Made by a program: the position numbers and the translations under genes. From Pararhizobium sp. (GTDB lineage: Bacteria; Pseudomonadota; Alphaproteobacteria; Rhizobiales; Rhizobiaceae): a DNA stretch of 64,000 nucleotides. The notes below the pieces were generated by a model that was not told the DNA's origin, searched no databases, and saw nothing but the letters and a program-made list of their open reading frames with translations. The stretch lies in NCBI GenBank assembly GCA_017794825.1, contig CP051237.1, forward strand, positions 5,996,644-6,060,643, given 5' to 3'. This document shows positions 1 through 8,547 of the stretch, piece after piece. Position 1 is the first letter of the stretch, and every line of letters starts with the position of its first letter.

Positions 1-102
1 GACAATCACGAGAAGCCACCAGAACGGCGCCCAGACTTGCGCCAGAATTGCGACGAGGACGAGCGCCGCCACAGAAATGATATAGAACAGGTTGCGCACC
101 AT
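1..102 (-). CDS. N-terminus of a membrane-anchored protein, possibly FMN-binding glutamate synthase-like (partial)
   Basis: Only the first 34 codons lie in the window and the rest runs off the left edge. The start is ATG at 102 on the minus strand, preceded by a GGGAGG ribosome site. The peptide begins MVRNLFYIISVAALVLVAIL and forms one long hydrophobic segment with two Trp-rich turns. This pattern resembles the N-terminal anchor of membrane-associated glutamate-synthase-like FMN proteins, but 34 residues cannot prove it. It is transcribed away from the DUF992 gene, so the 294 bases between them must hold both promoters. Confidence 0.5.
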   Translation of the reverse strand, partial: MVRNLFYIISVAALVLVAILAQVWAPFWWLLVIV

Positions 103-396
103 GTTTTTCCTCCCGACTTATATTCTCCGGCTGGATCGACGCCGGATCTCCGAGACGTTAGCGAAGAACGTCTTCCCCTCAGTCCCAGAACATTCGCTGG
201 CTCAATAAATCCACGAAATGCAAGCCACTTGCATCGGCATGAATCGCGAGTGTTGCATAAGTGTATCAATATTCAGTTTCTTTGGAACTGTTGTGGTGAA
301 CTCCGTGTTGAACACAATCCGGCCCAAGTTTGGAGCAAAACCCCTGCGACCCTGACACCCGGTAATGCGTTCGAGAATCATGCCAACAAGGAGCTC

Positions 397-921
397 ATGA
401 TGAAACCAGGCAAGATAGCCGCAGCCCTCGCGCTTGCAATTACAACAGCATTTTCATCCGCGCCGATTGTTTCGGCAGCGGACATGGCAGGGGCAGCGCC
501 CGCCCCCGCGCCTGCCTACAAGGAGAGATTCGTCAAGATCGGCGTCCTGAGCTGCCTTAGCGACGGCAGCTTCGGCTGGATCATTGGATCCCATAAGGAT
601 CTGCAGTGCAGGTTCCAGGGCCAGGGCAGCCGGGAACTCTACGCTGGCTCGCTGACCAAGGTCGGCGCCGATATCGGCTTCACCGCAAAGGAAAAGCTCG
701 TTTGGGCAGTTTATGCGCCAAGCTATCAGGTGCGCCCCGGCACGTTGGCCGGCACCTATGTCGGCCTGTCGGCAAACGCGGAAGTCGGACTGGGTTTGGG
801 CGCGAATGTGCTTGGCGGCAACTTTCGGGACAATATCAACCTGGTGCCGCTTAGCGTCAGCGGCAGCATTGGACTGAGAGCCACTGCTGCGATCGGAGCA
901 CTGACGCTCACCCAATTCTGA
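397..921 (+). CDS. DUF992 family exported protein
   Basis: A protein of 174 residues with a Sec signal peptide (about residues 1-28, ending near SAADMAG) and then a single DUF992 domain. Family hallmarks are a VKIGVLSC start, a SHKDLQC second cysteine, GSLTKVGADIGF, LAGTYVGLSA and a glycine-rich GLGLGANVLGG stretch. The two cysteines could form a disulfide in the periplasm. DUF992 proteins are common in Rhizobiales and have no assigned function. AAGGAG at 388-393 serves either of two tandem ATGs (397 or 400); 400 has the better spacing. A strong terminator follows, so it is probably monocistronic. Confidence 0.85.
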   Translation: MMKPGKIAAALALAITTAFSSAPIVSAADMAGAAPAPAPAYKERFVKIGVLSCLSDGSFGWIIGSHKDLQCRFQGQGSRELYAGSLTKVGADIGFTAKEKLVWAVYAPSYQVRPGTLAGTYVGLSANAEVGLGLGANVLGGNFRDNINLVPLSVSGSIGLRATAAIGALTLTQF

Positions 922-947
922 TCCGGAAAAGCCATCTGAATAAAGAA

Positions 948-977
948 GCGTCCGCTGCCAAGGCGGGCGCTTTTTTG
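948..977 (+). terminator. Rho-independent terminator after the DUF992 gene
   Basis: An 8-bp stem (948-955 pairing with 963-970, one G-T pair) with a 7-base loop is followed directly by six Ts. It lies 27 bases after the stop codon. Confidence 0.85.
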
Positions 978-1241
978 TTGCCCGCAGTCCCTTTTGCAAT
1001 GACCGATAACTTACTCATTCGTAATGAAACATCGGTTGATATCGCCTTGATCGATTCCGATATCGAATAAAGGAAGTTGGCAAGGACCGAATGATGAACA
1101 AGCGACTTTCGAAGGAGACGGAAACGCTCCTGGACAGCACATAGACCATCAACCAACCGACGGAAACAGATCGTTTCCCACCGCCGGCAATCTGCAGCCT
1201 CCGATTGCCAAAGCAATCGCGCCGCCAAGTGAGGCAATGCC
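978..1241. other. Gap with a possible micro-ORF
   Basis: This completes the gene-free interval 922-1241. The only coding-like element is a 17-codon frame (ATG 1091, stop TAG 1142-1144, peptide MMNKRLSKETETLLDST) behind an AAGGA stretch. The same frame stays open after the TAG until 1255, overlapping the start of the next gene. There is no further support that it is translated. Confidence 0.3.
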
Positions 1242-1673
1242 ATGTTGCACGCTAACACATACAAGGAACCAGACGACTACATTACGATAAACCCCGACTT
1301 CCGGGTAATCGAAGTCAACCGCAAAAAAGTGGTGCTGCACGGCGAGCACAATACGGTCACACTCTGCGGAGAACTCCGCGTCGAACTCGTCTCGCTGATG
1401 GACGGCACGTTGCGGCTGGGAGAAATCAAGGCGCTTCTCAGCACGACATTTGACCAGGCGTCGGTGGAAGAGGCGATATGCGAACTGGTCGACAGCGGTT
1501 ACGCTACATACGGCCCATCTTCGCAATTCGCATTCGACACTGCGCAGCGCATGCTGAACGCGATCATCGCCAACAGGGAAAGATGGTCAGGTTCACCAAG
1601 GATCCGCTATACTGCGGACGGCGTGCTGAAACCCGATTCCGGCAGATACAGACGACGACGCGCGTCGAAGTGA
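1242..1673 (+). CDS. Stand-alone RRE-like protein (TOMM/azole cyclodehydratase leader-binding domain)
   Basis: A protein of 143 residues. Residues 14-92 match the winged-helix RiPP-recognition element found at the N-terminus of TOMM E1-like cyclodehydratases and in PqqD-type proteins. Signs are a paired strand region (VIEVNRKKVVLHG then NTVTLCG), the LVSLMDGTLRLGEIKALL helix with its DGT turn, and EEAICELVDSGYAT closing the wing. The rest is a short basic tail ending RYRRRRASK; no ThiF/E1 or YcaO domain follows. ATG 1242 has GAGG at 1231-1234. It is either a free-standing leader-binding subunit or the truncated remnant of a longer TOMM protein. No YcaO partner or clear precursor peptide was seen in the window. 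Confidence 0.55.
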   Translation: MLHANTYKEPDDYITINPDFRVIEVNRKKVVLHGEHNTVTLCGELRVELVSLMDGTLRLGEIKALLSTTFDQASVEEAICELVDSGYATYGPSSQFAFDTAQRMLNAIIANRERWSGSPRIRYTADGVLKPDSGRYRRRRASK

Positions 1674-1827
1674 CATCGGTGGGAGGATTATCGAATTTCA
1701 GATTTTGTTCGGCCCGGCCAGTGAATTGACAGTCCCGGCCGGGATCAATGCGCCGAACCGAAAGCTCCCGAAAACAATCAAATAAATCATTCAAATCGCA
1801 AGCAGAAAGCCAGCAGGAATTATTTCA

Positions 1828-3861
1828 ATGTCGCACTACCCGCATGTCTTCAGGCCGCTCGATCTTGGTTTCACCACGCTGCCAAACCGCATCTTGATGG
1901 GATCGATGCACACCGGGCTCGAAGACCGCGGAGCGCACGACCGTGTCGCAACCTATTTTGCGGAGCGGGCCCGAGGAGGCGTCGGCCTGATCGTCACAGG
2001 AGGCGTGGCGCCGAATGTCGAAGGCTCCGCTTTTCCGAACGCCGGCAAGCTCTCCGAACCTGACGAGATCGCCCATCACCTGCCCGTGACGCGCGCTGTT
2101 CACGAGGAAGGCGGCAAAATTGCGATGCAGATCCTGCATACGGGACGCTACGCCTACCACCACGCCGCCGTTTCGGCCTCCGCGATCAAGTCGCCGATCT
2201 CGCCCTTTGAGCCGATAGAACTTGATGAAGCGGGGATAGAGAAGCAGATCGCCGATTTCGCCAACTGCGCGGCGCTCGCCCGTGAAGCCGGCTATGACGG
2301 CGTCGAAATCATGGGGTCGGAAGGCTACTTCATCAACCAGTTCCTGGTCACCCACACCAACAAGCGCGACGATGACTGGGGTGGATCGTATGACAACCGG
2401 ATGCGGCTGCCGGTCGAGATCGTCAAGCGGGTCCGCGCAGCCGTCGGCGACGACTTCATCATCATCTACCGTCTTTCGATGATCGATCTCGTGCCCGACG
2501 GCTCCACCTGGGACGAGGTCGTTCAGCTTGCGAAGGCGATCGAGGCGGCTGGCGCTTCCATCATCAACACCGGAATTGGCTGGCACGAGGCGCGCATTCC
2601 GACGATCGCCACCTCGGTGCCGCGCCGCGCCTTTGCCTGGGTCACGAAACGCATGATGGGAGAAGTGGGTATTCCGCTTGTTACTTCCAACCGCATCAAC
2701 ACACCGGAGGTTGCGGAAGAGGTCCTTGCGGAAGGTTGCGCCGACATGATCTCCATGGCCCGTCCATTCCTCGCCGACGCATATTTCGTCAAAAAAGCCC
2801 AGGAAGGCCGGGCTGACGAGATCGCGCCTTGCATCGCCTGCAACCAGGCCTGCCTCGATCACACATTCCAGCTCAAGACGTCGACCTGCCTGGTCAATCC
2901 CCGCGCCTGCAACGAGACCGAACTCGTTTACGAAAGGGCGAGCCATCCGAAATCGATAGCCATCATCGGCGCCGGGCCGGCGGGTCTGTCCACAGCGATT
3001 GTCGCGGCGGAACGCGGCCACAGGGTCACGCTGTTCGACAAGGCAGCTGATATCGGCGGACAGTTGAACATGGCCAAGAAAGTTCCCGGCAAGGAGGAGT
3101 TTTACGGCCTCATTGACTATTACAGACGACAGCTTGAGCTACAGCAGGTGAAGTTGGTTCTCGGCGCCAATGTCGACGCCGCCATGCTGCGCGAACAGGG
3201 ATATGACGAGATCATAGTCGCCACCGGCGTGCTTCCCCGCACCCCGGAGATTGCCGGCCTCGATCATCCCAAAGTGCTGAGCTATGTCGACGTGCTCGCA
3301 GGCAATGCGAAAGTGGGCGGCAAGGTCGCCGTTGTCGGCGCCGGCGGCATCGGCTTCGACATATGCGAGTTTCTCGCTCATGAAGGCGCATCGCCGACGG
3401 AGGATCTTGACCTCTGGAAACATGAATGGGGCGTCAGCGATCCGGCGGTCGATCGCAGCGGGCTGGCGCCTGAGGGACCGCAACCCGCCCCCTCGCCTCG
3501 CGAGATCACACTGCTTCAGAGAAAGTCGAAAAAGCATGGCGCCGGTCTCGGAAAGACGACGGGTTGGATCCACCGCGCATCATTGATGATGAAACAGGTC
3601 AGAATGCTGGGCAACGTCAACTACGAGGAAATCGGCGACCGCGGTCTGAAGATTTCCTTCGGGGACGATCGCCGCGACCCGCAATGGCTTGACGTCGACA
3701 CAATCGTCATCTGCGCGGGACAGCTCTCCGAAACCGCGCTGGCGTCCGACCTGGACACGCACGCGATGCCGAACCACGTCATCGGCGGCGCCGACGTCGC
3801 CGCGGAACTTGACGCGAAACGGGCGATCGACCAGGGCAGTAGGCTGGCCGCCGCGCTTTAG
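1828..3861 (+). CDS. fadH: NADPH-dependent 2,4-dienoyl-CoA reductase
   Basis: 677 residues, co-linear with E. coli FadH (672). It reduces 2,4-dienoyl-CoA intermediates in beta-oxidation of polyunsaturated fatty acids. An N-terminal FMN TIM barrel (1-330) carries the active-site Tyr (EGYF, about 167) and His (GWHEAR, about 253). A 4Fe-4S cluster binds Cys335, 338, 342 and 354 (CIACNQAC then STC). Dinucleotide folds follow: GAGPAGLSTA near 378 for FAD and GAGGIGFD near 507 for NADPH. The LGKTTGWIHR segment is also conserved. No other fatty-acid genes are adjacent. A second, more divergent relative sits at 57561-59555. Confidence 0.93.
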   Translation: MSHYPHVFRPLDLGFTTLPNRILMGSMHTGLEDRGAHDRVATYFAERARGGVGLIVTGGVAPNVEGSAFPNAGKLSEPDEIAHHLPVTRAVHEEGGKIAMQILHTGRYAYHHAAVSASAIKSPISPFEPIELDEAGIEKQIADFANCAALAREAGYDGVEIMGSEGYFINQFLVTHTNKRDDDWGGSYDNRMRLPVEIVKRVRAAVGDDFIIIYRLSMIDLVPDGSTWDEVVQLAKAIEAAGASIINTGIGWHEARIPTIATSVPRRAFAWVTKRMMGEVGIPLVTSNRINTPEVAEEVLAEGCADMISMARPFLADAYFVKKAQEGRADEIAPCIACNQACLDHTFQLKTSTCLVNPRACNETELVYERASHPKSIAIIGAGPAGLSTAIVAAERGHRVTLFDKAADIGGQLNMAKKVPGKEEFYGLIDYYRRQLELQQVKLVLGANVDAAMLREQGYDEIIVATGVLPRTPEIAGLDHPKVLSYVDVLAGNAKVGGKVAVVGAGGIGFDICEFLAHEGASPTEDLDLWKHEWGVSDPAVDRSGLAPEGPQPAPSPREITLLQRKSKKHGAGLGKTTGWIHRASLMMKQVRMLGNVNYEEIGDRGLKISFGDDRRDPQWLDVDTIVICAGQLSETALASDLDTHAMPNHVIGGADVAAELDAKRAIDQGSRLAAAL

Positions 3862-3931
3862 ACCGTCTCGGCTTCGCCTTGCGCGGCCGCGGCCCAGTCC
3901 CTACCTCCCTGTGGTCAGTGGACAGGGAATC

Positions 3932-5206
3932 ATGAAGATATTCATCGCGACTGTCGGAACACGCGGCGATGTTCAGCCTTACGTCGCCCTCGGCAAAGGG
4001 CTTCGCGCAGCCGGGCATGACGTGACGCTCGCCACCTGCGAACGCTTCCGTGGCTTCGTGGAGGAGCACGGGCTTGGATACGGGCATGTCAACGACGAGA
4101 TCATGCAGCTTGTCGACAGTGACGTAGGCAAGGAGCTTATGGAAAAGGCGACCGGCGTTCCACAGATCATCGCCGCCAATTTCCGGCTCATGCGCCGGGT
4201 CGGTCCGATGCAGGAACGGCTTCTGAACGACATCTGGGAAGCCGCGCGCGCCTGCGAGCCAGACCTGATCCTGTTTCACCCGAAAGCGGTGCTTGGCCCG
4301 GCCATTGCCGAGAAGCTCGACATTGAAGCGGCGCTGGCGAGCCCGATTCCGATGATCGTGCCCACGGGAGACTTTCCCTGCGCCGGATTTCCCGTCGCGC
4401 CATTGGGCCGCGCCTACAACCGGATGACCTATGGCTTCGTGAACATGTTCATGCGGCTGATAGCGGGTCGCTATGTACGCAAATGGCGCCGTCAGACCGC
4501 TACACCGCCAAGGGGCCGCAATTTCGATATCCTGCACAGTCCGGACGGAGAAATCGCTCCCGCCATCTTCGCTTACAGCAACCATGTCATTCCAAGGCCT
4601 TCCGACTGGCCGGACCAGGTCGCCGCTACCGGATACTGGTTTCTTGAAACCGGCGGCGACTGGCGCCCAACGCCGGAATTGACGGATTTTCTCGAGGCGG
4701 GCCCGGCGCCGATCTATGTCGGCTTCGGCTCGATGTCAGGACGCAATCCGGATCAGAAAGCGCGCATGTTCGTCGATGCGCTCGTCAGGAGCGGCCATCG
4801 CGGCGTCCTTGCCCGCGGATGGGGCGGACTGGACGCAGCCGAGCTTCCCGACACCATTCTCGCAATCGAAGAAGCGCCGCATGACTGGCTGTTTCCACGC
4901 ATGGCGGCAGTCGTCCATCACGGCGGCGCCGGGACAACGGCGGCAGGCCTGAGAGCCGGCAGACCAACGCTCATCTGTCCGTTTTTTGCAGATCAACCAT
5001 TCTGGGGTCGCCAGGTCGAGCGCATTGGCGCAGGTCCTGCTCCAATCATGCAGAAGAAACTCACGACCGAGCGCCTTGTCGCCGCTTTTGACACGCTGAT
5101 GAATGACAAGGCGATGAAAAGCAAAGCGGCTGAGATCGGCGCCAGGATCAGCGCCGAAAACGGCGTCGAAAACGCAATCCGGTTTATCGAAGCCCTGAAA
5201 CGCTGA
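3932..5206 (+). CDS. UGT-type (COG1819) glycosyltransferase
   Basis: 424 residues with the GT-B fold of the UDP-glycosyltransferase/sterol-glucosyltransferase group. The N-terminal acceptor domain opens with TVGTRGDVQPYVALGKGL. The C-terminal nucleotide-sugar domain has YVGFGSMSG and a degenerate PSPG box, HHGGAGTTAAGLRAGRP followed by FFADQPFWGRQV, near residue 328. Such enzymes glycosylate lipids, sterols, polyketides or antibiotics. AGGGA at 3924-3928 precedes ATG 3932. It lies 70 bases after fadH and converges on a membrane-thioesterase fusion gene, so a lipid acceptor is possible but unproven. Confidence 0.8.
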   Translation: MKIFIATVGTRGDVQPYVALGKGLRAAGHDVTLATCERFRGFVEEHGLGYGHVNDEIMQLVDSDVGKELMEKATGVPQIIAANFRLMRRVGPMQERLLNDIWEAARACEPDLILFHPKAVLGPAIAEKLDIEAALASPIPMIVPTGDFPCAGFPVAPLGRAYNRMTYGFVNMFMRLIAGRYVRKWRRQTATPPRGRNFDILHSPDGEIAPAIFAYSNHVIPRPSDWPDQVAATGYWFLETGGDWRPTPELTDFLEAGPAPIYVGFGSMSGRNPDQKARMFVDALVRSGHRGVLARGWGGLDAAELPDTILAIEEAPHDWLFPRMAAVVHHGGAGTTAAGLRAGRPTLICPFFADQPFWGRQVERIGAGPAPIMQKKLTTERLVAAFDTLMNDKAMKSKAAEIGARISAENGVENAIRFIEALKR

Positions 5207-5217
5207 CGGAGCTGCGG

Positions 5218-6969
5218 CTACACGTGCGGCGTGAAGGCGACCACCACGTCGGACGGAATATCCGTAAGGCTGTAATTGTCGGTCGTGACGAACATGAGGG
5301 ACTGTTCGCCCTCCCCCAGCAACTCGCGTGAGCTGTTGAAGAGTTGATGCTCGAGTTTCACGAACTTGCGATTGTAGGTCTTGATCCGCAACCGGACGAT
5401 GATTTCCTCGAATTCGCGGGCTTCGCGGATAAATTTGTGATTGAAGCTTCTGGTCAGGATGTAGAACGGCGTCTGCTTGAGATCGAAATTCGGCATGCAG
5501 CGGCGGAAGAACAGCTCCCTGGCCTTGCCGACCCAGGACACGTAGTTCGCGAAATAGACATTGCCGACGGAATTCGTATCGGAATAGGTCGCCGTCAGCC
5601 TGATCTCGAACCACTTGCCGTCGAACCGCCCGTCGGGATCGAATGCAGGAAGGACATCGCGGGGCTGCAGGACAACCTGGTCCTTGCGTGAACCGGGCAG
5701 GATCTCGACGGCGTCCAGTTTCGGCGCGGAAACGATTTCGTGGCCATCTTCCGATCTTGCATGGCGCCTTTCAACGAGCAGCGGCGACAGCGCCATCAGC
5801 CCGGCTACCGTCATGAGCACAGGAATATCGTTGAGATATCCGGAACTCATGACCAGCAGCGAAGCGAGGCCGGCAAACATGGTCGTCGTCGTGATGACAG
5901 TCCTTTTTCCGTCCCACAGATCACGCAACAATATCGCGCCATAGGGCACGAAGAGAGTGGCGTAGACGATCATGAAATATTCCAGATGACCGCCAACCGA
6001 CCAGACCAGGACCGCAGCGCCGGACGCCAGAACAATGGCGGGTAGCGTCGATTTCAGGAAACCTTGCGGCATCATTCGCAGCAACGGGTTGTCGCTGGCG
6101 TTGACCACCGTGGGCAGGAACCACGAAAGCGCGGACTGCGCGCTGTCGAAGGTGGCAAGAAGACAGAGCAGAACCCAGACGCCGTAGAGGAGCAAAGGCA
6201 ATCCGCCGCCTTGCGAGAGCGCTTGCGTGACGGCCGACTGCGCATGGACGAAACCGTCCCGACCAACGAAGGCCGCAGCTTCGAGCCCGCCCGTCACCTG
6301 CATGGCGAGAACGCCATTGAGCATGAGCAGACAGAAAAAGATGATGCCGCCGAATGCGAAACTCCTTGCAATCGGGATTTTACGCCGTTGCATTTCCACG
6401 GCGCGCTGCCACTGCTGTATGTCATAGGCCGGCCCGAGGAGGAGCCCGACGGTCATTGGAAACAACAGTCCTGCAAAGAATGGAAGATCGCCTATCTGCG
6501 CAGTCGACGAGATGGCGGAGCCGTTGGCGACAAGCAGAACGATCGCGGCGACCGCGGCGGCCAGATAGGCTGCATGCAGTTTGACGAGGCGGCCTATTCC
6601 CGCCAGTTCGCCCGTAAAAACTCCGATCGCAAGAATGGAAAGCGCCATGAAGATCGCCGGCGTGGAGCCGAGCGGCACCAGGAAATAGGACATCAAGGCA
6701 AAGAGCGTCAGCCCGACAGCGGCGATCTGGTACAGGGAAAACAAGCCTGCGTGATTGGCGAAAACGCTCTCGATCCAGACCTTCAGCGACTCGGTTCGGC
6801 CGCGACGACCGACAATCCATCCAAAGATGATCAGGCTCAGTGCATTGGGTACGGCAAAGCTGAGCAGTCCTGTCCAACCGTACAGAAAGGTAAAATGCAC
6901 AGAAAAAAACAGCCCTAGCCCCCACATCCAAGACAAGGCTACGGACGCACCCCATACAAAACTGATCAT
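5218..6969 (-). CDS. Polytopic membrane protein fused to a hotdog-fold acyl-thioesterase domain
   Basis: 583 residues. Residues 1-415 contain about twelve hydrophobic segments, loosely like an APC/sodium-solute-symporter protein, including a PAYDIQQWQRA loop. After a soluble linker, residues 450-575 form a 4HBT/hotdog domain: YSDTNSVGNVYFANYVSW, RELFFRRCMP, TRSFNHKFIREAREFEEI. The DTNSVGNVYFANY signature is closest to enediyne/polyketide-type thioesterases, where Asn replaces the usual Asp. The domain is expected in the cytosol and could release acyl groups at the membrane. ATG 6969 has GAGG upstream and the promoter region is extremely AT-rich. Substrate is unknown. Confidence 0.7.
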   Translation of the reverse strand: MISFVWGASVALSWMWGLGLFFSVHFTFLYGWTGLLSFAVPNALSLIIFGWIVGRRGRTESLKVWIESVFANHAGLFSLYQIAAVGLTLFALMSYFLVPLGSTPAIFMALSILAIGVFTGELAGIGRLVKLHAAYLAAAVAAIVLLVANGSAISSTAQIGDLPFFAGLLFPMTVGLLLGPAYDIQQWQRAVEMQRRKIPIARSFAFGGIIFFCLLMLNGVLAMQVTGGLEAAAFVGRDGFVHAQSAVTQALSQGGGLPLLLYGVWVLLCLLATFDSAQSALSWFLPTVVNASDNPLLRMMPQGFLKSTLPAIVLASGAAVLVWSVGGHLEYFMIVYATLFVPYGAILLRDLWDGKRTVITTTTMFAGLASLLVMSSGYLNDIPVLMTVAGLMALSPLLVERRHARSEDGHEIVSAPKLDAVEILPGSRKDQVVLQPRDVLPAFDPDGRFDGKWFEIRLTATYSDTNSVGNVYFANYVSWVGKARELFFRRCMPNFDLKQTPFYILTRSFNHKFIREAREFEEIIVRLRIKTYNRKFVKLEHQLFNSSRELLGEGEQSLMFVTTDNYSLTDIPSDVVVAFTPHV

Positions 6970-7029
6970 ACTACAAAAGCCTCAATACAATACGCCCAGC
7001 GGCATATCCCTACCACCTCCCCTTGCGGA

Positions 7030-7160
7030 ATTATCTACACTGACGGATTGTATTTGTACAATTTAATATTTATATACTTCTTTTAATATAAGTATATTAT
7101 TGTTTTATTACTTATTATCTAAATATTATTCACAAATTGAATATAATATTATTAAAATGC
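7030..7160. promoter_or_regulatory. AT-rich promoter region of the membrane-thioesterase gene
   Basis: Within 7081-7140 only 7 of 60 bases are G or C, against GC-rich surroundings. It contains an inverted repeat ATAAGTA (7088-7094) / TACTTAT (7109-7115). The stretch lies upstream of the gene starting at 6969 and after the VOC gene end at 7218. Such AT islands attract xenogeneic silencers or MucR/Ros-type regulators; that role here is inference. Confidence 0.45.
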
Positions 7161-7217
7161 GACAAGGTGACCGTGTCATCGTTCCTACCAGCGCATTCGA
7201 TAGGACTTTCTGGCGCA

Positions 7218-7580
7218 TCATTTTCCGAATTCGGGATTGTATATGAGTCCGATGACATTGCCCCATGGGTCCATCACCGAAGCCGTAACGATCTCGCCGC
7301 CGACATTCGTCGGCTTTTCGTGCAGCGTCGCTCCCAGTTCCAGCAAGCGCGCGAAGTCAGCCTCGATATCCTCGACTCCCCAATAGGTCAGCACAGTGTC
7401 TGATCTGGCTTTGTTTCGGGAATCCGGCAAAAGACCGAGTTCGTATCCCCCGACGTCAAAACCGACATAGAACGGTTCATCGAAATAAGGCTGGGCGTCG
7501 AAGGCGTCCGCGTACCATTTCTTCGCAGCGGCCAAGTCGTCGACTTTGTAAATGCAGGTTCTGAGACCAAGCGCGACCAT
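7218..7580 (-). CDS. VOC (glyoxalase/bleomycin-resistance fold) protein
   Basis: 120 residues from ATG 7580; an in-frame TTG at 7586 is an alternative. Two beta-alpha-beta-beta-beta modules are visible: LRTCIYKVDDLAAAKKWYADAF with FYVGFDVGGYELGL, and TYWGVEDIEADFARLLELGA with ASVMDPWGNVIGLI. The fold binds a divalent metal and small molecules, but the reaction cannot be read from sequence. The loop PDSRNKARSD is encoded by an 18-base sequence that recurs three times near 16.5 kb (see findings). It lies 72 bases from the end of the TetR gene on the same strand, so the two may be co-transcribed. Confidence 0.85.
   Translation of the reverse strand: MVALGLRTCIYKVDDLAAAKKWYADAFDAQPYFDEPFYVGFDVGGYELGLLPDSRNKARSDTVLTYWGVEDIEADFARLLELGATLHEKPTNVGGEIVTASVMDPWGNVIGLIYNPEFGK
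7406..7423. repeat. 18-base dispersed repeat, copy inside the VOC gene
   Basis: TGGCTTTGTTTCGGGAAT occurs here and at 16447, 16482 and 16515. In this copy it lies inside a coding region and is read on the minus strand as part of PDSRNKARSD. The flanking match extends to CTGGC at the 5' side and CCGGCA at the 3' side. Confidence 0.85.
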
Positions 7581-7652
7581 GGACAAAATTCTCCAAAACG
7601 ATATCCAGGAATATATTCCTAGACAGGCGTGATGGCAACCGCCCGATCGGAT

Positions 7653-8279
7653 TTATCCGTCTTTGAGCGGGAAAAGGTGATCCACCATGTCGTCTATCAG
7701 CTCATCCGCGTCCAGCGCCGGCAATGTCTCGACGTAGACCGGATCCGTCAGCACAGAGGCCGCGCCGACGACGCTGACAATCATGCTCAAATAGACGAAC
7801 TCGACAGGTCTGTCGGGATTCCTGCTCTGGCCCTGCGCCCCCAGTATCGCCCGGGAACTGTGGATATAGAAGGCGGCCAGCACTTCCTTCACGTTGCGCC
7901 CCGCCGTGCGACTGACGTCCGGATTGCGAATCACCTCGCTCAACGCCCTGTTGTCGACATGCCAGCGCATGCAGGCGCGCGCCATCGCGCGCAAGCGGTG
8001 GACCGGATTGTCGCCAGCAAGGTAGCCGGCGTCGACGGTCGTGGTGAGCATGTCCTCGTAGGCCTCTTCCATGATCGCTGACAGGAGTTCGGCCTTGTTC
8101 TTGAAATGGCGGGTGGGCGCAGAATGCGATACGCCAAGATCGCGCGCAAGAGCTCGCAGGCTCAGCGCAGCTACCCCTTCGCGGCCAATCACGTCGACGG
8201 CGGTGTCGATCAGTTCATCACGCAGGTTGCCGTGATGATACGTATCGTCGTCGTTCAGTACGTCATAAGCAACGGACAT
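7653..8279 (-). CDS. TetR/AcrR family transcriptional regulator
   Basis: 208 residues from ATG 8279 (GTG 8291 is also possible). The N-terminal helix-turn-helix is typical: YHHGNLRDELIDTAVDVIGREG, then LSLRALARDLGVSHSAPTRHFKNKAELLSAI. The C-terminal ligand/dimer domain (about 80-208) is unassigned. It probably represses itself and possibly the VOC gene 72 bases downstream. A GTGAAA-N10-TTTCAC inverted repeat about 120 bases upstream is a candidate operator. Confidence 0.88.
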   Translation of the reverse strand: MSVAYDVLNDDDTYHHGNLRDELIDTAVDVIGREGVAALSLRALARDLGVSHSAPTRHFKNKAELLSAIMEEAYEDMLTTTVDAGYLAGDNPVHRLRAMARACMRWHVDNRALSEVIRNPDVSRTAGRNVKEVLAAFYIHSSRAILGAQGQSRNPDRPVEFVYLSMIVSVVGAASVLTDPVYVETLPALDADELIDDMVDHLFPLKDG

Positions 8280-8394
8280 GCAGCCATTCACTCTATTAAT
8301 GTGGATGCTGACAACATGCTATGCCAGACCGGCCAGGGCAAGCTTTAGTCGAACACATACCGTGTGCTGTGGAAAACATTCCGTTATGTGACAT

Positions 8395-8438
8395 GTGAAA
8401 CTTTGAACTATTTCACGGAACACCAAGACAATATTGTC
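8395..8438. promoter_or_regulatory. Inverted repeats upstream of the TetR gene
   Basis: GTGAAA (8395-8400) and TTTCAC (8411-8416) form a 22-base interrupted palindrome. A perfect 12-base palindrome, GACAATATTGTC, lies at 8427-8438. The interval 8280-8547 has no gene, and the only promoter needed there is that of the TetR gene. Confidence 0.4.
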
Positions 8439-8547
8439 GAATATGGCCGACGATCATTGCTCGACCGGCAATAAACGGGATGTGGAAACACAGTGACAAT
8501 CGAAGATAACGTCAAAACTCGTCAACATTGCTTTGCTGACTCTGGCG

